From: VAZQ01 sp963753575
GTDB taxonomy: Bacteria > Pseudomonadota > Alphaproteobacteria > Rhizobiales > Xanthobacteraceae
NCBI GenBank assembly: GCA_963753575.1
Contig: CAVWCR010000001.1
Location: 62,001 to 126,000 of the forward strand
Length of the DNA: 64,000 nt
Direction: 5' to 3'
A model generated the notes under the pieces. That model searched no databases and had not been told where the DNA came from. It worked only from the letters and a program-made list of their open reading frames with translations. Shown one piece after another: positions 58,531 to 64,000 of this stretch. Each line of letters starts with the position of its first letter. The stretch's first letter is position 1. A program made the translations under genes and the position numbers.

Positions 58531-58776
58531 TCAATGGATGAAGGGGTTGGCGAACAGCACCAGCAACGCGATCACCAGGCAGTAGATCGCCATGGTCTCG
58601 ATCATCGCGAGGCCGACGAACAAGGTCCGCGAAATCGTGCCGGCCGATTCCGGCTGGCGCGCGATGGCATCCATCGCGGCCGCCACCGCGCGGCCCTCGC
58701 CGAGCGCGGGCCCGATCGCGCCGAAGGACACCGCCATGGCGGCCGCAAAGATGCTGACGATCTCGATCCAGTTCAT
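58531..58776 (-). CDS. atpE: N-ATPase c subunit (ring), two-carboxylate type
   Basis: 81 residues, two membrane helices joined by the conserved loop 'ARQPE' (40-43). Ion-site residues: Glu27 on helix 1 in 'GPALGEGRA', Glu60-Thr61 in 'AMIETMAIY' with Tyr65 on helix 2. Spacing Glu27-Glu60 is 33, the same as Gln32-Glu65 of the Na+-binding Ilyobacter c ring; Thr61 and Tyr65 match Ser66 and Tyr70. Helix-1 Gln is replaced by Glu, giving a two-carboxylate site as in other N-ATPases. Coupled to atpB by ATGA overlap. Confidence 0.92.
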   Translation of the reverse strand: MNWIEIVSIFAAAMAVSFGAIGPALGEGRAVAAAMDAIARQPESAGTISRTLFVGLAMIETMAIYCLVIALLVLFANPFIH

Positions 58777-59468
58777 GTTTCCTTCCTTTCTCTGCCGCCG
58801 TCAGGGCGTCCTTCGCTCACCGCGCTGGCGATGAAGACCATGGCGAGCACGGTGAAGATGTAGGCCTGGATGGCGCCCACGAGGAGCTCGAGCGCCATCA
58901 GCGGGATCGGAACCAAGAGGCCGGCAAGCGAGAGGATGATGCCGATGATGAAGACGCCGCTCATGACGTTGCCGAACAGCCGCACGATGAGGGAAAAGGT
59001 GCGCGTGAAGGTCTCGACGATGTTGAGCGGGATCATCACGATCGATGGCTCGGCAAAGGTCTTCAGGTAGCCGCCGAGGCCGCGGGTGCGGATACCGAAA
59101 TAGACGATCGCCAGGAACACGATCAGCCCCAGCGCAGCGTCGGTCTCGATGTGTGCCGTCGGCGGCTCGATGCCGGGGATCAGAGACGACCAATTGGCGA
59201 TCAGGATAAACAGAAACAGAGTACCGACGATCGGCACATAGGCTTTCGGTGCGACCCGCATGGTGCTTCGGATCTGGTCCGCGATCGATCCGACGATCAG
59301 CTCGAGCACGGCCTGGTAGCGCGATGGACGGAGCGTCAGCGAGCGCGTGGCCAGATAGCTCGCGAGCGTCAGGGCGGCCATCAGCCCCCAGGTGGTTGCC
59401 ACCGGCTCGGTGATCGCAACCGGCCCAATACTGAACACGATCTTGGTGGCGAGAGGCGATTCGATCAC
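58773..59468 (-). CDS. atpB: N-ATPase a subunit
   Basis: 231 residues from a GTG at 59468 that overlaps the atpR stop (GTGA), with GGGAG six bases upstream; longer in-frame extensions read only shadow sequence. The essential stator Arg is in 'SLIVRLFGNVMSGVFIIGIIL', and 'LELLVGAIQAYIFTVLAMVFI' is the conserved last helix. 'IEPPTAHIETDAALGL' precedes it. The protein forms the ion channels at the c-ring interface. Length is typical of N-type a subunits. Confidence 0.92.
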   Translation of the reverse strand: MIESPLATKIVFSIGPVAITEPVATTWGLMAALTLASYLATRSLTLRPSRYQAVLELIVGSIADQIRSTMRVAPKAYVPIVGTLFLFILIANWSSLIPGIEPPTAHIETDAALGLIVFLAIVYFGIRTRGLGGYLKTFAEPSIVMIPLNIVETFTRTFSLIVRLFGNVMSGVFIIGIILSLAGLLVPIPLMALELLVGAIQAYIFTVLAMVFIASAVSEGRPDGGRERKET

Positions 59469-59749
59469 GATGGCACTCCCAAACGGAGAATGGCCGTCCG
59501 CGCGACCAGAATGCCGACCGTGGCCATCAGCAAGGGCCAGGCGCCGAACGACCTGGTGATGAGGAGGAGCACAGCGGCCATCAGCGCGAATCGTGCAAGC
59601 TGGACGCCCAATGGCAGGAGGACGGAGCGCCCTGTCGCCAGCATCCGGACATTCCATCGCAGCGTCAGAAAATGAGCCGCGCCGATCAGCGCACCGGCGG
59701 CGAGCCACGCGGCGCCGAGAAGAGAGCTTGTGAGCTCGATGTGCGTCAT
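59465..59749 (-). CDS. atpR: N-ATPase accessory membrane protein AtpR
   Basis: 94 residues with three hydrophobic helices (about 8-28, 45-63, 70-88). Between atpQ and atpB, the position that defines atpR in N-ATPase operons. 'FLTLRWNVRMLATGRS' and a conserved Arg in helix 3 ('ILVARTAILRLG') are notable. AtpR is thought to help assemble the c ring. Overlaps atpQ (ATGA, 59746-59749). Confidence 0.88.
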   Translation of the reverse strand: MTHIELTSSLLGAAWLAAGALIGAAHFLTLRWNVRMLATGRSVLLPLGVQLARFALMAAVLLLITRSFGAWPLLMATVGILVARTAILRLGVPS

Positions 59750-60045
59750 TGCTTATGCATCCATCGCCAGGCGGACCAGCTCCCGAGCACGACGCCGAGC
59801 AGCAGCAGCGGCGCGCTCCAGAAGATGCCGGTGCCGAGCTTGTGGTCGAGCCATCGGCCGACGAACAGGCCGATCAGGGTCGGGGTCACGATGATCCAGC
59901 CGAGAACACCGATCTGGCCGACAAACCGCATCACCGAAGGCTCGCCTTCGGTCAGCCAGTGTTCACGGCGCTCCTGCCGCTTGCGAACTGCGTCGGCCAT
60001 TCCATCGGACGAGCGCGGGTCGGGTGTTGTCGTGTTCGTATTCAC
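59746..60045 (-). CDS. atpQ: N-ATPase accessory protein AtpQ (AtpI-like)
   Basis: 99 residues from a GTG at 60045 that overlaps the atpC stop. Two membrane helices (about 45-65 and 72-92): 'GQIGVLGWIIVTPTLIGLFVGRWLDHKLGTGIFWSAPLLLLGVVLGSW'. The G-x-x-x-G-R-W-L-D loop is shared with AtpI/AtpZ proteins, proposed Mg2+/Ca2+ channels or ring-assembly chaperones. Order C-Q-R-B is diagnostic of N-ATPase operons. Confidence 0.88.
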   Translation of the reverse strand: MNTNTTTPDPRSSDGMADAVRKRQERREHWLTEGEPSVMRFVGQIGVLGWIIVTPTLIGLFVGRWLDHKLGTGIFWSAPLLLLGVVLGSWSAWRWMHKQ

Positions 60046-60460
60046 GAGCCGCCTCCGAATACGCTTGCCTTCTCGGGCCGCAGGTAGCGCACGATCTGCC
60101 GGATCGCCCTCATCTGCAGCTGCAGGCTTTGGGTGCGCATGGTCCGTTCGGTTTCGATGGCATCGCGGAACTGCGCCAGCACCACCTGCTCCAGATGATC
60201 GAGGTCATCGCCGGGGATCGCCTCGCGGGTCGCGATCGCGACTTCGCTGCCGCCGGTCACCGAGAGGACGCCGTGCCGCACCGCGCAGAAGCGCTGTCTG
60301 CCGTCGGCATCGCGCCAGCTCACCACCGACACCGTCAAGGCGGTGAGGAAATCGGTATGGCCGTTGAGGATGCCGAAGCCGCCGCTCTCGTCTTCCGCGC
60401 GCACCGCAACGGCGTCGGGATCGTCGATGACGACGGCCATGGGAGTGGTGATCAGAAGCC

Positions 60461-60464
<4 letters not shown>
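60042..60464 (-). CDS. atpC: N-ATPase epsilon subunit
   Basis: 140 residues from ATG 60464, which overlaps the atpD stop (ATGA). N-terminal beta-sandwich: 'MRLLITTPMAVVIDDPDAVAVRAEDESGGFGILNGHTDFLTALTVSVVSW', where 'GILNGHTD' is the conserved epsilon G-I-L-x-x-H motif; C-terminal helices follow from about residue 95. Links gamma to the c ring and may regulate hydrolysis. Lies directly after atpD, not at the operon end as in some F-ATPases. Confidence 0.91.
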
Positions 60465-61888
<1,424 letters not shown>

Positions 61889-62058
61889 CAGGGGCCATGC
61901 CTCATGCGGCGCCATGAACTGCTCATGGATTGCCGCTCGGTCCGATCAGCCGCGATTTCCCGCAGTGCACATTGACCTAGAACAATATACGCCTACGGCC
62001 GCACGATGGCACAGCGTCACGGGCCTGGCGGGCAGGCCGCCAGGCGGGCGTCGAGCGC

Positions 62059-63438
62059 CTACGCCTGCAAGAGCGGCTGCAACTCGCGCACGGAGCGCAT
62101 CATCTCGATCGTCCTGACCGCTTCGACGAGCTTCTTGGCTCGTTCTGCCCCGATGATCGGGAGGACGAGGTCGTGCGCCTTGTCCTCGATCTCCTGCGTG
62201 GTCATGGGATTGTCGGGGGTTCCGCGCACCGCCTTGGCGTGATGGCGCACGGTCTGGCCGCTCGCGAGGTCGATCTCGACGATTGCCTGCCGGGCCGGCT
62301 CCGCCAGCGTGAGATCGGGGCTCGGAATGAGCGTGACCTTGCTGCGCAGCGCCTGCACCGTCTGGTCGCTCATGCGGGCGTGATCGTGGGTCGCCGCGAA
62401 GGTGACGGTGCCGTCAATGACTGCGAGCGTCGCGAGGTGCTGCACGCAGATATCCGGCATCGAGCGGTTGTCGACGATGTGCATGCGGTCGTCCGGCATG
62501 GTGATGCGCATGGCTTTGACGTCCTCGGGACCGATGCGGTGCTCGGCCACGAGCGCGGTCGTGGCGTCGAGCACGGACTGGATCGGCGAGCCGACGCACC
62601 ACTTCTTGATCGAGGCCCCCATGATCTCGTAGCGGCTGCCGAGCTCATGCGTGAGCACGTCGGGCTTTGGCGCCTCGCCAAACGCCGTGTAGTAGTTGTT
62701 GCGGCCCGAGAACGGATCGTCGACGCCGGAGCAGCCGGCCGCCACCATGAGGGCGCCGGTGACACCGTTGCGCGCCCCCATGCCGCCGAAATCGAACGCC
62801 TTCTCGACATGCTCGATGTCGCGGTGCCAATAGGGCACGCCGGCGGCCTGCTGAGCCGCGTAGGAGAGAACGTAGCGCACGCGCTGGGCGTCGAGGCGCA
62901 GGAGCGCGGCCGCTGCGGCCGCCGCGCCGAAGGCGGTGCCGAGGCTGTGCGTACTGTGGCCGGGAGCGTTGTTGGGCCGGGTATAGCCGAGCGACATGTT
63001 CATGCGGGCGCCGATGTCATAGCCGAGCGCCACCGCGCGCAGGAAGGCCGCGCCGCCGCAGTTCTTGAACTCGGCGACCGCGAGCGCCGCCGGCACAATG
63101 CCGCAGCCGGGATGAAATCGCCCGCGCAGGTGCGAATCGTCGGTTTCGTCGGCATGGGCGGCCATGCCGTTGGCGAGCGCTGCAAACTCGGCCGGGACCA
63201 TGAGCGCGTGGCCGATGACGGTCGCCTCCGGCGCGCTGGCGAAGCGGGTGACATAGCCGGCCGCGAGCCGGCCGGCCTTGAGGCGTGAACCGGACAGCAT
63301 CGCGGCGAGCGTATCGAGCACGTGGTGGCGGGTCTTTTCCGCTACCGCGGGCGGCAGCGCGCGGTCGCCGGCGCCCGCGATGTACGCGGACAGCGTCTGC
63401 GCCAGCGGGGAAATCGCGCTATCGGATTGAACGCTCAT
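62059..63438 (-). CDS. MmgE/PrpD family protein
   Basis: 459 residues from ATG 63438 with GAGGAG upstream. Family signatures: 'LANGMAAHADETDDSHLRGRFHPGCGIVPAALAVAE' (acid-base Asp/His cluster in helix), 'SLGTAFGAAAAAAALLRLD', 'ASIKKWCVGSPIQSVLDA' and 'DNRSMPDICVQHLATLAVIDG'. Members include 2-methylcitrate dehydratase and cis-aconitate decarboxylase. Nothing in the sequence fixes the substrate. It is upstream of the N-ATPase on the same strand but likely an independent unit; divergent from the SDR gene. Confidence 0.87.
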   Translation of the reverse strand: MSVQSDSAISPLAQTLSAYIAGAGDRALPPAVAEKTRHHVLDTLAAMLSGSRLKAGRLAAGYVTRFASAPEATVIGHALMVPAEFAALANGMAAHADETDDSHLRGRFHPGCGIVPAALAVAEFKNCGGAAFLRAVALGYDIGARMNMSLGYTRPNNAPGHSTHSLGTAFGAAAAAAALLRLDAQRVRYVLSYAAQQAAGVPYWHRDIEHVEKAFDFGGMGARNGVTGALMVAAGCSGVDDPFSGRNNYYTAFGEAPKPDVLTHELGSRYEIMGASIKKWCVGSPIQSVLDATTALVAEHRIGPEDVKAMRITMPDDRMHIVDNRSMPDICVQHLATLAVIDGTVTFAATHDHARMSDQTVQALRSKVTLIPSPDLTLAEPARQAIVEIDLASGQTVRHHAKAVRGTPDNPMTTQEIEDKAHDLVLPIIGAERAKKLVEAVRTIEMMRSVRELQPLLQA

Positions 63439-63532
63439 GGCTCCTCACGTATGGGTTTGTGCCGCCATTGTGCCCGGGCAGCCGGCGGGTAGCAATTGAG
63501 CTGTGTTCAGGTTTGTGTCTTTGGAGGAAGCC

Positions 63533-64000
63533 TTGGCGAACGAACGATTACTCGACGGACAGGTCGCCATCGTCACCGGCGGCGTGCGGCGGCTCGGTCG
63601 CGCCATGGCGCTTGCGCTCGCGCGCGACGGCGCGGCGGTGGTCATCAATGCGCGCTCCTCGCGCGAGGAGGCGGAGCGGACCGCCGCTGAGGTCGAGCAG
63701 GCGGGCGGCAAGGCGCTGGTGCAGATCGCCGACATCACCGACGAGGCGGCGGTCAACAAGATGGTCGATACGGTCGCCGGGACCTTCGGCCGCATCGACA
63801 TCCTGATCAACAATGCGGCCATCCGCGCCGAGGCGCATTTCCTCGACATGACGCTCAAGCAATGGCGCGACATCCTCGCCGTGGTTCTCGACGGCGCATT
63901 CCTGTGCTCGCGTGCGGTCATCCCGCACATGCTCAAGAACAAGTACGGGCGGATCATCAACCTGGGCGGCGTGTCGGCTCATCTGGGCGCGCCCGGGCGC
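63533..64000 (+). CDS. Short-chain dehydrogenase/reductase, truncated by window end
   Basis: The first 156 codons are visible. Start is TTG 63533 with GGAGG five bases upstream. Rossmann elements: 'VAIVTGGVRRLGRAMALALARDGAAVVINARS' (T-G-x-x-x-x-x-G with R-R-L instead of G-I), 'ADITDEAAV', 'ILINNAAIRAEAHFLDM' (N-N-A) and 'GRIINLGGVSAHLGA' carrying the catalytic Ser. The YxxxK motif lies beyond the window. An FabG-like NAD(P)-dependent oxidoreductase; substrate unknown. Confidence 0.88.
   Translation, partial: MANERLLDGQVAIVTGGVRRLGRAMALALARDGAAVVINARSSREEAERTAAEVEQAGGKALVQIADITDEAAVNKMVDTVAGTFGRIDILINNAAIRAEAHFLDMTLKQWRDILAVVLDGAFLCSRAVIPHMLKNKYGRIINLGGVSAHLGAPGR

Overview
The window is GC-rich, densely coded DNA from an alphaproteobacterium, most likely of the Hyphomicrobiales (Bradyrhizobium / Pseudolabrys / Rhodoplanes-like Xanthobacteraceae-Nitrobacteraceae). 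I infer this from the gene order pmbA-cysQ-DUF374-DUF4170-waaA-lpxK with convergent DUF2093, the overlapping hisZ-hisG pair, DUF6101, DUF2076 and a CheZ-type phosphatase, and from an expansion of TctC/Bug-type solute-binding proteins. No rRNA, tRNA or CRISPR array was recognised.

Layout. 0-8.3 kb: end of a VOC protein, TctC-like and NMT1-like binding proteins, a GlcG-type protein, a lipoprotein coupled to an ArsN2-like acetyltransferase, two DUF4344 metallopeptidase paralogues (one without its zinc motif), an exported Ala-rich repeat protein and a secreted lectin-like protein. 8.3-17.4 kb: an inverted pair of MITE-like repeats, an MFS permease, cheZ, an L,D-transpeptidase, DUF2076, a deacetylase/glycosyltransferase/GtrA cell-surface group, threonine synthase and a classical Bug protein. 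17.4-33.2 kb: housekeeping genes (MFS, hisZG, rsmE, ubiA, pmbA, cysQ, the lipid A/Kdo group waaA-lpxK, xseA). 33.2-42.1 kb: accessory region with three solute-binding proteins, two tandem exported ClpP-fold proteins, a frameshifted hydantoinase B gene and an esterase. 42.4-45.1 kb: a complete 2,007-bp IS1595-family element with passenger genes, inserted with an 8-bp target duplication into a palindromic intergenic repeat, followed by a run of small perfect hairpins that may be a structured RNA. 45.1-54 kb: HicA-like protein, M20 peptidase, DegS-like protease, a decarboxylase-like PBP-fold protein, FAD monooxygenase and three tandem TctC-like proteins. 54-62 kb: a full N-type ATPase operon (atpDCQRBEFAG), followed on the same strand by a Gly-Tyr-Pro-Met repeat protein, a SHOCT membrane protein and a SpoIIAA-like protein. 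62-64 kb: MmgE/PrpD and a truncated SDR.

How the genes work together. The outstanding coherent system is the N-ATPase: its b subunit looks like a b-delta fusion and its c subunit carries two membrane carboxylates. The second theme is ten proteins with a periplasmic-binding-protein fold and no TTT or ABC permease anywhere in the window, several beside catabolic genes. The third is a rich set of palindromic intergenic repeats, one split by the IS and one read into a signal peptide. I did not find a clearly new defence or biosynthetic system; the hairpin run, the repeat proteins and the accessory genes next to the N-ATPase are the best candidates for undescribed biology.
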